From positions 1 to 64,000 of the forward strand of contig JAJDTX010000011.1 in assembly GCA_022826925.1 (NCBI GenBank): a stretch of 64,000 nucleotides of DNA, given 5' to 3'. Positions within the stretch are counted from its first letter, which is position 1, and each line of letters begins with the position of its first letter. Both the position numbers and the translations under genes were made by a program. Below the pieces are notes generated by a model, which saw only the letters and a list, made by a program, of their open reading frames with translations, was not told where the DNA came from and did not search any database. Source of the stretch: Bryobacterales bacterium. GTDB lineage: Bacteria > Acidobacteriota > Terriglobia > Bryobacterales > UBA6623. Positions 1-10,000 of this stretch are shown in pieces.

Positions 1-95
1 CCGGCAGTTCCGACCCCACGCCCCTGCAGAAGGCTCTGCAGCGCTTCGATCGCGAGATCGACCGCCTCTGGGAGGGCCAGCCGATCGCCGCGTGA
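1..95 (+). CDS. 3' end of an unidentified gene (partial)
   Basis: A reading frame enters from the left edge (first full codon at position 3) and stops with TGA at 93-95. The last 30 residues include LQKALQRFDREIDRLWEGQP, a charged, probably helical tail. That composition and the clean frame suggest real coding sequence, but 30 residues are too few to name a family. It converges on the truncated receptor fragment that ends at 122. Confidence 0.45.
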   Translation, partial: GSSDPTPLQKALQRFDREIDRLWEGQPIAA

Positions 96-121
96 ACTTG
101 ACTCATCCGTAAACGCTACGC

Positions 122-685
122 TTAGACAAGGAATCTAGTGCGCCCGCCGCCAATGGAGATGTTTCCGTTACGCGACCGGTATGCGCCCGGAACAAGGTTG
201 ACCAAATTGAAGATGTTGCGTCCGGCAAGGGGCAGCTCCATCATCTGCTCGATTTGCACCGCCGAGCCCACGGCGCCGGACGTGGTCTGGACCTGCACCT
301 GGGCGGCGCTGACCTCGACTGTCTCGGTCACGGCGCCGATCTCAAGTGCGAATGACTGTTGGATTTCGGAACCGACGTTGAGCCGGAGTCCCAGCACTTC
401 CGCGCGCTTGAACCCGTCGGATTCGGCAGCGATGTTGTACTCGCCGAAGAGCATGTTCGGCATGTAATACACGCCGTTGATGCCCGTCTCCGTCGTCGTG
501 ACGACACCCGTTTTCGCGTTGGCGATCTCCACCTTCGCCCCTGGTATCACCGCTCCCGTTTCATCAGTGACGGTTCCATTGATGGTTCCGCGGTCTGCCT
601 GGCCCCACAAGGCCAGCGGGATCGATATCAAGAGCGCTACGTAGCAGAGTACGCTGCACCGATTGAAGCTGTGTCGCACGTGCAT
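122..685 (-). pseudogene. Oar-like TonB-dependent receptor, N-terminal fragment only
   Basis: The 187-residue product starts with a signal peptide (LCYVALLISIPLALWGQ). A carboxypeptidase-regulatory (CarboxypepD_reg) domain follows, with GTINGTVTDETGAVIPGAKV at about residues 34-53. The start of a TonB plug domain (LPLAGRNIFNLVNLVPGA) comes next. The ATG at 683-685 is chosen because AAGGAG lies five bases upstream (691-696). Full acidobacterial receptors of this type run to about 1000 residues with an outer-membrane barrel. Here translation stops right after the conserved GGGRTR segment, and the space where the barrel should be holds the end of an opposing gene. The promoter-side half is intact, so this is a truncation by rearrangement rather than a simple frameshift. 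A secreted plug fragment is probably not functional. Confidence 0.75.
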
Positions 686-1020
686 AAGTTCTCCTTCGCT
701 GCGGGCTTCGCTGCCCATGCGCCCAGTGATTGCCGGCAGGCGGTGGACACAACCCTGCGTGCGAACCCCCGCGACACTGCGGCCAGTGCGCTGTATGGAC
801 CCCTTTCTGCTCCGCTCGCGATTTCCTCGGCGGCCATGCTATCACCAGTGCCGGTGGCGCCGCAACACTTTCCGAGCAGGAATGGCCAGTTCCGAGCAGA
901 ATCGGCGCTTCGGCTTTCAGCAAGCCTTGCAGCTTAGCCCCTCGTGGCAAGGAGGCTCTTCTGAACCCTCTGGCGCAGGCGCCTCAGGGCATTGCGGGCG
1001 CGCGCTGACGCGAGCCCAGG
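686..1020. other. intergenic stretch, no gene seen
   Basis: About 335 bases lie between the receptor fragment and the lectin gene, both on the minus strand. Open frames here show no recognisable family. It probably holds the receptor promoter and the lectin 3' end. The only structure I see is the imperfect hairpin at 966-989. Confidence 0.4.
966..989 (-). terminator. possible hairpin terminator after the lectin gene
   Basis: The stretch folds as CCCT-ct-GGCGC-ag-GCGCC-tc-AGGG, with inner and outer arms pairing and two mismatches between them. It lies 31-54 bases past the lectin stop. No T-tract follows, so intrinsic termination is uncertain. Confidence 0.25.
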
Positions 1021-1548
1021 TCAATCCGAATTCGGCAGCTTCCATTTGGACAGCGACTCTTCGACCGATTCACACAATTCCAATGTCAGGTCGCGCCGGA
1101 GATGGCTCGGGCCTCCGGTAGGCTGTCCGACACCCTCCGCTACCGCCAAGCACACGCTTCCCGATGCCAATCGAATCTTGCCGACGCTGTCGAACGAGAA
1201 GCGCTGCGATGGCGACGAGTCACACGGCTTGAGGAAGACTTGGGCTCCGGGTTGGTCCGCTTCCGCAGAAGCGCAGCGGTCATAGGCTGGCATGTAAAGC
1301 TGCCCCGATGACGGCTTGTTGATCGCAAACATCTCGTCCGCCGCGCCGGGCTTGCAGGTGTGCGCCATGAGGGGAGCGTTGAGATTGAGACGATTTCCAA
1401 ACCCTGGGACGTCGACGCAGTAGCGCTCGGGCTCGTCGAGGGGGTCGACCAGTTCGATCAGGCCCTCGGCCTGGCCTAGCACCGGAAACGCCAACGCCGC
1501 GATGAGGGGGATTCGTGCAAGCACCGGGAAACATTCTAGCGCCACCAC
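1021..1548 (-). CDS. secreted ricin-type (beta-trefoil) lectin-domain protein
   Basis: About 175 residues. A signal peptide (FPVLARIPLIAALAFPVLGQ) is followed by a cysteine-rich domain with weak three-fold repetition. Pairs such as YCVDVPG/TCKPG, RCASAE/KPCDSS and VCLAVAEG/LELCES alternate with QxW-like positions (SQRFSF, SKWKL). This pattern is typical of ricin B-like carbohydrate-binding domains, so an exported sugar-binding role is inferred. No catalytic domain is attached. The start is uncertain: GTG at 1548 or 1545 gives a normal signal peptide, while an upstream ATG at 1596 would overlap the start of the divergent PQQ gene. A lone secreted lectin domain next to a PQQ-propeller protein fits saccharide handling in the periplasm. 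Confidence 0.6.
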   Translation of the reverse strand: MVALECFPVLARIPLIAALAFPVLGQAEGLIELVDPLDEPERYCVDVPGFGNRLNLNAPLMAHTCKPGAADEMFAINKPSSGQLYMPAYDRCASAEADQPGAQVFLKPCDSSPSQRFSFDSVGKIRLASGSVCLAVAEGVGQPTGGPSHLRRDLTLELCESVEESLSKWKLPNSD

Positions 1549-1590
1549 AACGGGACGACTCCTCAGGCTGGCAGCTGTCCGAGCGCTTGA

Positions 1591-1596
1591 TACCAT
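1591..1596 (+). promoter_or_regulatory. TANNNT (-10-like) element TACCAT
   Basis: TACCAT lies seven bases before an in-frame ATG at 1604 of the PQQ gene. No TTGACA-like box stands 16-18 bases upstream. It is part of the recurring short-leader signature described in the findings. Confidence 0.3.
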
Positions 1597-2908
1597 GTTT
1601 GGCATGCAACGGCTGCTGATAGCGCTCGTGGCCATCGCCGGACTGGCTGCCGCCAATGACAGCTGGCCGCAGTGGCGCGGCCCCAATCTCGACGGCACGA
1701 GCACTTCCACTGGACTGCCCGTTCGCTGGAGCACCTCCGAGAACGTCGCCTGGCGCACCAAGCTGCCGAGTTGGGCGGCCGCGACGCCGATCATCTGGGG
1801 CGATACCGTCTTCGTGACATCCGCGGAGACGGGCTCGAGCCTGAACCGGCCCAACTCCCGCCTGTTCGAAGGCGGTGACGCAGATCGGGACCGGCTCTAC
1901 CTGATCGCGATCAGCCGCCAGACCGGCAAGGTCCGCTGGCAGCAGTCCATCGGTCGCGGAAACCGCATCGGCAACAAGCAGAACATGGCGTCACCATCGC
2001 CAGTCACAGATGGCGAGCATGTCTGGGTGGCCAATGGAAACGGCGAACTGCGTTGCTTCGACTTCGCCGGCCGCCAGGTCTGGCTGCGCGACCTGCAGGC
2101 CGACTATGGCAAGTTCGGTGTCCAATTCGGCTACGGATCCTCTCCCCTGCTCCACCAAGGCGTGCTGTACCTGCAGAACTTGCAAGGCATGTTCACGGAC
2201 GATCCATCGTACGTGCTGGCGATCGACGCCAAGTCCGGAAAGACGCTGTGGAAGGTGGACCGGCCGACCGATGGCCTACACGAGACGCCCGATTCGTACT
2301 CGACTGCCACGCTAGCCAAGGTGGGGGAGAAGTTCATTCTGATCGTCTCGGGCGCAGGGTACGTCACCGGACACGATCTCACGACCGGAAAGGAGATTTG
2401 GCGGGGCGGCGGGTTGAACCCGAACAACGCTCGGAACTATCGCACTATCGCTTCGTCGCTCGTGGTCGGAGACATCGTGCTGGTCCCCTCCCGGAGGAGG
2501 CCGTTCATCGCATTCCGCACCGACGGGCGCGGGGACGTGACCGAGTCCAAGAAGCTCTGGTCTACGGACTACGGTCCCGACGTGCCGACGCCGACAAGCG
2601 ATGGAGAGCGGCTCTACATCATCGACGACAGGGGTATAGCGCTCAACCTGAAAGTGAGCGACGGCAGCACGATCTGGGATCGCACCCGAATCGAGCCGGG
2701 CACCTACTCGGCGTCGCCCCTGCTGGCTGACGGCAAGATCTACGCCATCAGCGAGGAAGGAACAACCACCGTCCTCAAAGCTGGCGACGAGTTCGAAATC
2801 TTGGCCGTGAATCGCCTTGACGACTACACCCTGGCGTCACCCGCGGCAGTCGGGAATCAGATCTTTATCCGGACTGCCGAGTACCTATACTGCATCGGCA
2901 AGCCGTAG
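1595..2908 (+). CDS. exported PQQ-binding-like beta-propeller protein
   Basis: 437 residues from ATG 1595; an in-frame ATG at 1604 is an equally good start and fits the TACCAT element better. A signal peptide (RLLIALVAIAGLAAA) precedes WPQWRGPNLDGTS, the usual N-terminal signature of exported PQQ-like (PF13360-type) proteins. Repeating blades follow, with motifs such as YLIAISRQTGKVRWQQ, LAIDAKSGKTLWKV and LNLKVSDGSTIWDR. Length and layout match the 400-450 residue outer-membrane-biogenesis/BamB-like PQQ proteins common in Planctomycetes and Acidobacteriota. Whether it binds PQQ as a redox cofactor or is only a scaffold cannot be told. It is divergent from the lectin gene and convergent with the large cytochrome lipoprotein. 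Confidence 0.85.
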   Translation: MFGMQRLLIALVAIAGLAAANDSWPQWRGPNLDGTSTSTGLPVRWSTSENVAWRTKLPSWAAATPIIWGDTVFVTSAETGSSLNRPNSRLFEGGDADRDRLYLIAISRQTGKVRWQQSIGRGNRIGNKQNMASPSPVTDGEHVWVANGNGELRCFDFAGRQVWLRDLQADYGKFGVQFGYGSSPLLHQGVLYLQNLQGMFTDDPSYVLAIDAKSGKTLWKVDRPTDGLHETPDSYSTATLAKVGEKFILIVSGAGYVTGHDLTTGKEIWRGGGLNPNNARNYRTIASSLVVGDIVLVPSRRRPFIAFRTDGRGDVTESKKLWSTDYGPDVPTPTSDGERLYIIDDRGIALNLKVSDGSTIWDRTRIEPGTYSASPLLADGKIYAISEEGTTTVLKAGDEFEILAVNRLDDYTLASPAAVGNQIFIRTAEYLYCIGKP

Positions 2909-2991
2909 CCGGCGCACTGCCAGAGCGTCCGCGCGGCAGACGGCGCAGAAGTCCCCGCGCGGACTCCGAACACTGGCCGCAGGCTGGGCGA

Positions 2992-5814
2992 TCAGCTGCC
3001 GCTCTCGTCCGACGCGGCTTCTTGGAGCAGCCGGAACAGCCCCGCCGTTTGCCGCATCTGGAACTCGTCCAGCAGACCCTCCGGCATGATCGAAACGTCT
3101 GACTCGCGCATGTCGACGATGTCTTCGCGCTGAATCGAGACCGGCCTGTCCAGATCCGGGATCAGGATCGTGACGCTGGCCTCGTCCTCTTCCAAGATCA
3201 GCGCCGAATACACATCGTCCTTGGTCTCGATACGCCAAGAACCGTATTGGTCCGAGATCTCCCGCGAAGGCCACAGCACGGCCTCGAGCATGTCGCGCCG
3301 TGTGAAGCGGTTGCTAATCGTGGTCAGATCGGGACCGTAATCCTCGCCGAGCTCACCCAGGCGGTGGCACTTCGCACACGCCTTCTCGTACACCTCCACG
3401 CCTTGCTCCCGGGTAGCCATCGTGGTCATCGGGTCGTACATCATGTACTCGAAGATTTCCTGCTCGCTGTACAGGTTGGTGCCGGTCTTGCGCGCAAACA
3501 CGTTGGGCTGGACATGGCCATCTCGCCGGCGCAGGCTGGCCAGCAGGGCCTCGTCATCGACCGGGGCGTACTCGGGAATGGCAGCGTAGGCCGCTTGGCG
3601 CTCCTGCTCGTCGAAGAACTCCAGCGATGACTCGAAGAGTCGGTTGATGAAGCCTGGAAAGCTGGCCCCGCCACGCCAGTCCTTCGCCTTTCGGAACCAC
3701 GCCAGAAGCGTTTGCTTCTGCTCCGGCGACCAGCCGCTCTTGATCTCGCGGAGACAGTAGACGTAGTGAATCTGCAACTGCTGGTCGCCCTCGCCAGCCG
3801 GAATCTGGGCCAAGATGGGGCCAATCGCCTCGGGTCGGTTGGCGTAGGCCATTGTGCGGGCGTATTCCCGGTTCAAGCCCTCGTCGGGCGCGGGAAAGCG
3901 CGCGGAAACGATTTCGTAGATCTGGTCACGCAGGCTCTTGCGGCATCCGCCGTCGATCTCAAGGCAAGCAAGGTGAAACACTCTCAGCAGCCCTAGCTCG
4001 TCTACGGCGTCCAATGCATCGGACTTGAGCATCGACAGGGTCTTCTCGAACACCGCTTCCAGCTCGATCTGGCTCTGAGCGGTGCGCACCAGCGCCAGCA
4101 TGCCGCTAGCGGCGGCTGTCGGGTCGGATTCCTCAACGACCAAGTCCTTCCAAGAGTCGCGTGGCGTGGCCTCGGTCGCCACGCGCCCGGACCAGCGCAC
4201 GAAACGGTCCGGATCGCCAAGAAGGGAATAGAGGAGCGAGGCATCGGCGAAGGCCGGATCTCCCATGCGCAGCAGGGCCTCGACCGCCCGCCGGCGCACG
4301 AGAGCGTCCCCGTCCGCCAGACCCTCCGCCGCGAGGGTCTTGGCGCGGTCGCTGCCGTGCTGGCCGACCACGTACATGGCGGCGGCCCGTAGCGACGGGT
4401 GTTCACTCTCAAACGCGCTCCGGATCAGCAGCGCATCTGGCTTCGGCCCGTAGCGCTGCAGCAGATGCAGCGCTTGCGCCCGGTCGCGAGCCTCAGCGGT
4501 GTCATCTCGCACCAACGCTTGTAGGGCTGCGGCCCATGCATCGCCCATCGCGTTCTTCTGCTGCTGGAAATAGGCGTGGCTAAAGGCCGACAAAGGCTGT
4601 GGCTGGCGAACTACGGACAAGATCCCGGAAACGGGTCGGTAGCCATCGTTGGCGCGGTGCCCCTTGTATGCCACGCGGAAGAACCCGCCTTGGGTCATCC
4701 GCCCGCCCATGGTGAAGTAGACCAGGCCGTCCGGACCGACAGCCACATCGGTGACGTTCAGAGGCTCGCCGTAGATGAAGTCCGTTGCCGGCTCGGCCGG
4801 CTCATAGGTCGCGCCGCTGCGCTTGAACTTTGAGAGCACGACCCGGCCCCGTGACCAGTCGCCCTGCAGGAAGGCGTCGAAGTACTCAGGGGGGTAGGCG
4901 TAGCTGTGATAGAACTCCACGCCCACCGGCGAGCCGCGCCCCAAGTCGTCCACCGGCGGCAAAGAATCTAGGAAATAGGGCGGGAACTTGCCGGACCCAG
5001 TGCGCCAGCCATAGTCTGCCGATGGAATGCCATGCACGGATCGGACTTCGCGATACCACGGCAGGTTGATGTCCCACTCCATGTCGGAGTCGAACGTGAA
5101 CGCCTCGCCGGCGAAATCGTAGGCGTGGTTGTAAGGGTTGCGGAAGCCGCCGAACTGCAGCGAGTACGACGTGCCGTCGTCTTCGATCCGGAACAGCGCG
5201 CCCCCGGGAGCCCTCCGGCCGGCGGCGTGCCCGCGAGAATCCATGTAGCGGTTCAGAAGCTGCGACTCCTTGTAGCCTCGCAACGGGGAGTCAGCCGCGA
5301 TGCGGTCGGCGGGCACGAAGGTATGGTTGCCCACCAGGACGGAAATCGACCCGTCCGGAGCGCGCCGGATATCGTGGGGGCCGTGCTCGCCTATCCGGCC
5401 CGTGTATCCCACGAGGATTTCCCGCGAGTCCGCGACACCATCGCCGTCAGCGTCCGGCAGACGGAAGAGGTAGGCTTCGCGATCCTCAGGGTTTGTGCAG
5501 TTGGCGTAAAGCGTCGAGCCATCGAACCAAATGCCCTGGCAGTTCTCGACCTGATCACTGATGACCTGCTGCGTCTCGAGCGTGCCGTCACCATCGCTGT
5601 CCAGCAAGCGCACTGGATGGCTGCGCTCCTTGGAAACGACCGGCAGTCCCTTGGAATCGAACGTGACCTGGATCAGGGAGCCTATCTCGACGTCGTCGGC
5701 CAGCGTCTCCACCACGAATCCGGGCGGGACCTGGTACGGCCCCTCCAGAATCGGCTCGGACACCTGGCAACTCCAGATGGCTGCAGCGGATAGGAGGCAG
5801 GCCAGCTTGCGCAT
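2992..5814 (-). CDS. sorbosone-dehydrogenase-like lipoprotein with HEAT repeats and C-terminal haem c domain
   Basis: 940 residues. The N-terminus (LSAAAIWSCQ) looks like a lipoprotein signal with the modified cysteine at residue 16. Residues about 25-400 form a six-bladed glucose/sorbosone dehydrogenase-type propeller (VPPGFVVETLADDVEIGSLI, LLDSDGDGTLE, LPDADGDGVADSREILVGY). Residues about 420-650 carry HEAT-like helical repeats. The end is a Pirellula/Verrucomicrobium-type haem-binding domain with CAKCH at 813-817 and GPDLTTI shortly after. The family is thought to oxidise sugars in the periplasm and pass electrons to the covalent haem; the substrate is unknown. A TACACT element lies ten bases before the ATG. 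The gene stands alone between the PQQ gene and ctaA. Confidence 0.85.
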   Translation of the reverse strand: MRKLACLLSAAAIWSCQVSEPILEGPYQVPPGFVVETLADDVEIGSLIQVTFDSKGLPVVSKERSHPVRLLDSDGDGTLETQQVISDQVENCQGIWFDGSTLYANCTNPEDREAYLFRLPDADGDGVADSREILVGYTGRIGEHGPHDIRRAPDGSISVLVGNHTFVPADRIAADSPLRGYKESQLLNRYMDSRGHAAGRRAPGGALFRIEDDGTSYSLQFGGFRNPYNHAYDFAGEAFTFDSDMEWDINLPWYREVRSVHGIPSADYGWRTGSGKFPPYFLDSLPPVDDLGRGSPVGVEFYHSYAYPPEYFDAFLQGDWSRGRVVLSKFKRSGATYEPAEPATDFIYGEPLNVTDVAVGPDGLVYFTMGGRMTQGGFFRVAYKGHRANDGYRPVSGILSVVRQPQPLSAFSHAYFQQQKNAMGDAWAAALQALVRDDTAEARDRAQALHLLQRYGPKPDALLIRSAFESEHPSLRAAAMYVVGQHGSDRAKTLAAEGLADGDALVRRRAVEALLRMGDPAFADASLLYSLLGDPDRFVRWSGRVATEATPRDSWKDLVVEESDPTAAASGMLALVRTAQSQIELEAVFEKTLSMLKSDALDAVDELGLLRVFHLACLEIDGGCRKSLRDQIYEIVSARFPAPDEGLNREYARTMAYANRPEAIGPILAQIPAGEGDQQLQIHYVYCLREIKSGWSPEQKQTLLAWFRKAKDWRGGASFPGFINRLFESSLEFFDEQERQAAYAAIPEYAPVDDEALLASLRRRDGHVQPNVFARKTGTNLYSEQEIFEYMMYDPMTTMATREQGVEVYEKACAKCHRLGELGEDYGPDLTTISNRFTRRDMLEAVLWPSREISDQYGSWRIETKDDVYSALILEEDEASVTILIPDLDRPVSIQREDIVDMRESDVSIMPEGLLDEFQMRQTAGLFRLLQEAASDESGS

Positions 5815-5824
5815 TCCACGAACC

Positions 5825-5830
5825 AGTGTA
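5825..5830 (-). promoter_or_regulatory. TANNNT element TACACT before the sorbosone-dehydrogenase-like gene
   Basis: TACACT on the minus strand is followed by ten bases and the ATG at 5814. No purine-rich Shine-Dalgarno sequence is visible in those ten bases. Confidence 0.3.
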
Positions 5831-6077
5831 GCGACGGCCGATCATTGGCCTTCGATCTTCGCGACGCCTCTGCGAAGGAGAGCATTGCGGCGCAAACGAA
5901 TGATCTTGCCTGACGCACGATACGGCGACATTTGCGGGCCGAACCGCGAGGTCCGACGATCAGCCGTCGGCGCGCACCGACCCCGAGAGGGGCGTGTCGC
6001 TACAGTGCTTTGACGATCTCGCCAGAGCGAGTCTCGTCGGCAAGGCCAGTCGGCGAGTTGATCGTTCGACAGCGGTG

Positions 6078-7004
6078 TCAGGAAGTTGCAAGCGGTGGGT
6101 GGCGCAACCGATGGCCCAGCGATGCGCCCGTCAGGATGAGCGCGACCCACAAGGCCTGAGCAGCCAGCAGGTGCACGATCTGCAACCACCCGGGCGCGGA
6201 CAGGCCGATGTTGAAGAAACCCACCGCCACCTCGGCTGCCACCAGATACATCGCCGCGCGCGCCCAGAGATTCTTCTCAGATTCGCCGTTCAGCAGCCAG
6301 ATCAAGTACGCCGCCGCGATGATTGCGACGCCCGGGTGCAGCACTCGCAGCCGCACGAGAAAGTGATTGCTGGCTGACAGGTCATCGCGGATCTCTGCCA
6401 ACAACCCCGCTCCCACTGTCACCTCACGCGGGAACAGCGTGTCTCCAAGTGCCGTGACAGCTCCGCTCATAGCCGCCAGAACCACCAGGACCAGCGCCGC
6501 CGCAAACGCAAGCCTCCGCCGACTCATGAACGATGGCTGCCAATCCTGCCCCGAGCGCCATGCTGCGAGCGACGCGAACGCGGTCAATGCCAGCGTGTTG
6601 GTCAGGTGGAGGGCGATGACGACCGCCCGGGCGGCCGAGTCGTCGTCCGCGACGAGCTCTGCCAGCACCAAGCCCGCCCCGATCGCGCCTTCAAAAACAA
6701 CGAACAACAGCGTCAACGCGACGGCTCGGGTAACCGGGCCCCAGCGGAAGCGCACCCAGGCCCAGGCCAGCAAGGCGAGCCCGAAGACACCGCACAACCC
6801 ACTGGTGAGGCGGTGCGTGAATTCGATCAGCGTGGCGGCAGTGGGGTCGGTCGGGACGACCTCTCCGTGACACGTGGGCCAGTTGCTGCCGCAGCCGTCG
6901 CCAGAGTGGCTGATCCGCACCCATGCGCCGAACAGGATGACGGCGACCAAGTAGCCAAGGAACAGCCACGCGGCGAGAGTGAAGCGCCCGTCGCGCCGCT
7001 GCAC
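6078..7004 (-). CDS. ctaA: haem A synthase (COX15/CtaA family)
   Basis: 308 residues with eight predicted membrane helices. It converts haem O to haem A for aa3-type cytochrome oxidase in the inner membrane. Visible signatures are GAWVRISHSGDGCGSNWPTC in the first periplasmic loop, which carries the family cysteine pair, and the paired helix histidines in EFTHRLTSG, IALHLTNT, VLHPGVAI and QIVHLLAAQ. Length and helix number match bacterial CtaA. It starts four bases after the pyruvate carboxylase stop on the same strand, so it is probably co-transcribed. No cytochrome oxidase subunits or ctaB are in the window. Its presence indicates a haem-aa3 terminal oxidase elsewhere. Confidence 0.92.
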   Translation of the reverse strand: MQRRDGRFTLAAWLFLGYLVAVILFGAWVRISHSGDGCGSNWPTCHGEVVPTDPTAATLIEFTHRLTSGLCGVFGLALLAWAWVRFRWGPVTRAVALTLLFVVFEGAIGAGLVLAELVADDDSAARAVVIALHLTNTLALTAFASLAAWRSGQDWQPSFMSRRRLAFAAALVLVVLAAMSGAVTALGDTLFPREVTVGAGLLAEIRDDLSASNHFLVRLRVLHPGVAIIAAAYLIWLLNGESEKNLWARAAMYLVAAEVAVGFFNIGLSAPGWLQIVHLLAAQALWVALILTGASLGHRLRHPPLATS

Positions 7005-7008
7005 CGGC

Positions 7009-10000
7009 TCAAGACCTCAGCACGAGCAGCAGGTCCTTGGACTGCACCTGGCTACCGGCGGTGACCGCGATCTCCTTGACCGTGCCCGCTGTGGGCGAGT
7101 AGATGGTGCTCTGCATCTTCATTGCCTCGAGCGTGAGCAGCTTGGAGTTGGCCTCGACCTCGTCGCCGACCTCCACGAACAGCCCCGTGACCAGACCTGG
7201 AGTCGGTGCCCCCACATGGTCGGGATTGCCGCTGGCTGCCTTGCGCGCCGCCGGGCGGTCGGCTTGCAGCGAGTGGTCGCGCACGCGCACCTCGCGCGGC
7301 TGGCCATTGAGTTCGAAGAACACCCTGCGCGTGCCGTCAGGCCGTGGCGCGCCACAAGTGAGGAACTTGACGATGAGCCGCTTGCCCGGCTCGATGTCGA
7401 ACACGCACTCTTCGGCTGAGTCCAAGCCGTAGAAGAACACCGGCGTGGGCAGGACTCCTACCTCGGCAAACTTGCGCCGGGTCTCGGCAAACTTGGCAAA
7501 CACATCCGGATAGAGCAGCAAGCTCAGCGCATCGGTCTTCTTGGCCTTGCGGCCGAGCAACCTGCCGGCCTCGGCCGTGGCGGCGTCGATGTCGGCGGCA
7601 GGCAGCTTCTCGCCCGCCCTTCCCTCGATCGGCTGCTTGCGACACAGCAGGATCTCGCGGACCTCCGGCGGCCATCCGCCCGGAGGCTCGCCCAGCGAGC
7701 CGCGCATCATGTCGATCACGGAGTCAGGGAAGCCGACGTTATGCTTTCGAGGCAGTCTGCGGACTTCGTCGCAGGTCATTCCCTTGGCCAGCAGGAACAG
7801 TGCCAGATCTCCGACGACCTTGCTGGAGGGAGTCACCTTGACGATGTCGCCAAGCAGCTGGTTGACGTCGGCATACATCTGCTCCACATCGCGCCAGCGC
7901 TGCGCCAGCCCCATGGCTGCGGCCTGCTGTTGCAGGTTCGTGAACTGCCCGCCGGGAATCTCGTGCGTATACAGCCGCGCGCTGCCCGATTTCGGCGCGT
8001 TGTCGAACGGCAGGTAGTACGTGCGCACCGTCTCCCAGTACAGCGAGCAGTCGCCCAGCGCCCGCATGTCGAGGCCAGTGTCCCGGGGCGTTCCCTTCAG
8101 CGTCCCGACCAAGGTGTTCAGATTCGGCTGGCTCGTCGATCCCGACAGAGCCGCGACAGCGGCGTCCACCACGTCGACTCCCGCCTCGGACGCCTTCAAT
8201 AAGGTCGCCGCGTTCAGGCCGCTCGAGTCGTGCGTGTGGAAGTGGACCGGCAGGCCCAGCTCGCCGCGCAACACTTTGACGAGATCGTAGGCGGCGTACG
8301 GCCGGCAGAGGCCGGCCATATCCTTGATGCCAAGCATGTGCGCGCCCATTTCCTTGAGCTGCTTGGCAAGCTCCAGATAGTAATTCAGGCTGTACTTGGG
8401 CCGCTGAGGATCGAGGATGTCGCCGGTGTAGCAAATCGCCGGCTCGCAGATCGCACCGGTGCCCTGCACAGCGTCCATGGCCACGCGCATGTTCCCGACA
8501 TCATTCAGAGAATCGAAGATGCGGAATACGTCAATGCCCTCGCGTGCGGCTTCGATCGTGAACTCGCGCACGACGTTGTCGGGGTAGCTCGTATAGCCCA
8601 CTGCATTTGACGCGCGCAGCAGCATCTGGAAGCAGATGTTGGGCACGGCCCGGCGCAGCGCGCGCAACCGCTCCCAAGGATCCTCGTAGAGGAATCGCAG
8701 CGACGAATCGAAGGTCGCCCCGCCCCACATTTCCAGGCTGAATAAATCGGGCAGCCGCTTGGCTACTGCGGGAGCGGTGGCCATCAGGTCGTGCGTCCGC
8801 ACGCGGGTCGCGAGCAACGACTGGTGCGCATCGCGGAACGTCGTGTCGGTGATCAGCAAGCGCTTCTGCGCGTGAACCCACTCGCAGAATTTCTCGGGCC
8901 CGAGTTCCAGCAGCCTTTGGCGCGTGCCGGGCTCGATTTCCAAGCCCGGATCGACAGGCACCTCCGGAGGCGGCTCGAACCGCTCGGGACGCTCCTTGCC
9001 CGCTACGGTGGCATTGCCGTTGACGATCGTGTCGCCGATATAGCTGAGCAAGCGATTGGCGCGGTCGCGGGCGGGACGGAAGCGGAACAGCTCCGGGGTT
9101 TCCTCCAAGAACCCGGTGGTGACCTCGCCAGCCTGGAAGCTGGCGTGGTTGACGACATTCTGCAGGAACTGGATGTTCGTCTTCACACCCCGGATCCGGA
9201 ACTCCCGCAATGCCCGGTCGGCCCGGGCACAAGCTCCGGGCAGTGTCGAGTCCCACGCGGTGAGCTTGACCAACAGCGAGTCGTAAAACGGGCTCAGGAC
9301 GGCGCCGGGATAGGCGGTGCCGTCCAAGCGGATTCCCAGGCCGGCAGCTGTGCGATAGGCCTGCAACCGCCCGTAATCGGGCGAGAATCCGTCGGAAGGA
9401 TCCTCCGTCGTAATCCGGCACTGAATGGCGAAACCGCGCCGCTGGATCTCGTCTTGGCGCGGGACGTTGAGCGGGTTCTCGTGCAGACGGCATCCCTGCG
9501 CGATCAGGATCTGCGAGCGCACGATGTCAATGCCCGTGATGGTCTCGGTGACGGTGTGCTCCACTTGGACCCGCGGATTGACCTCGATGAAGTACCAGTC
9601 CCCTGAGTCGGCGTCCACCAAGAACTCCACCGTGCCCGCGTTGCGGTACTTCACCGCCCCGGCTACTCGGATCGCCGCCGCGCAAATCTCGTCGCGCAGC
9701 CCGTCCGGCAGATTGGCGGCGGGCGCGAGTTCGACCACCTTTTGATGCCGCCGCTGGACAGAGCAATCGCGCTCCCAGAGGTGGACGACCGATCCGTGCG
9801 TGTCGGCGAGGATCTGCACTTCGATGTGCCGCGCCCGAGAAATGTACTTCTCCAAGAACACGGAACCGTCGCCGAACGTCCGCTGGGCCTCGGTTCGGGC
9901 CTCTTCCAGCCGCTCGGCAAGCTCCTCCGGGCCATGCACGACACGCATTCCGCGCCCGCCCCCGCCAAAGGAGGCCTTCACGATGAGCGGATATCCGATC

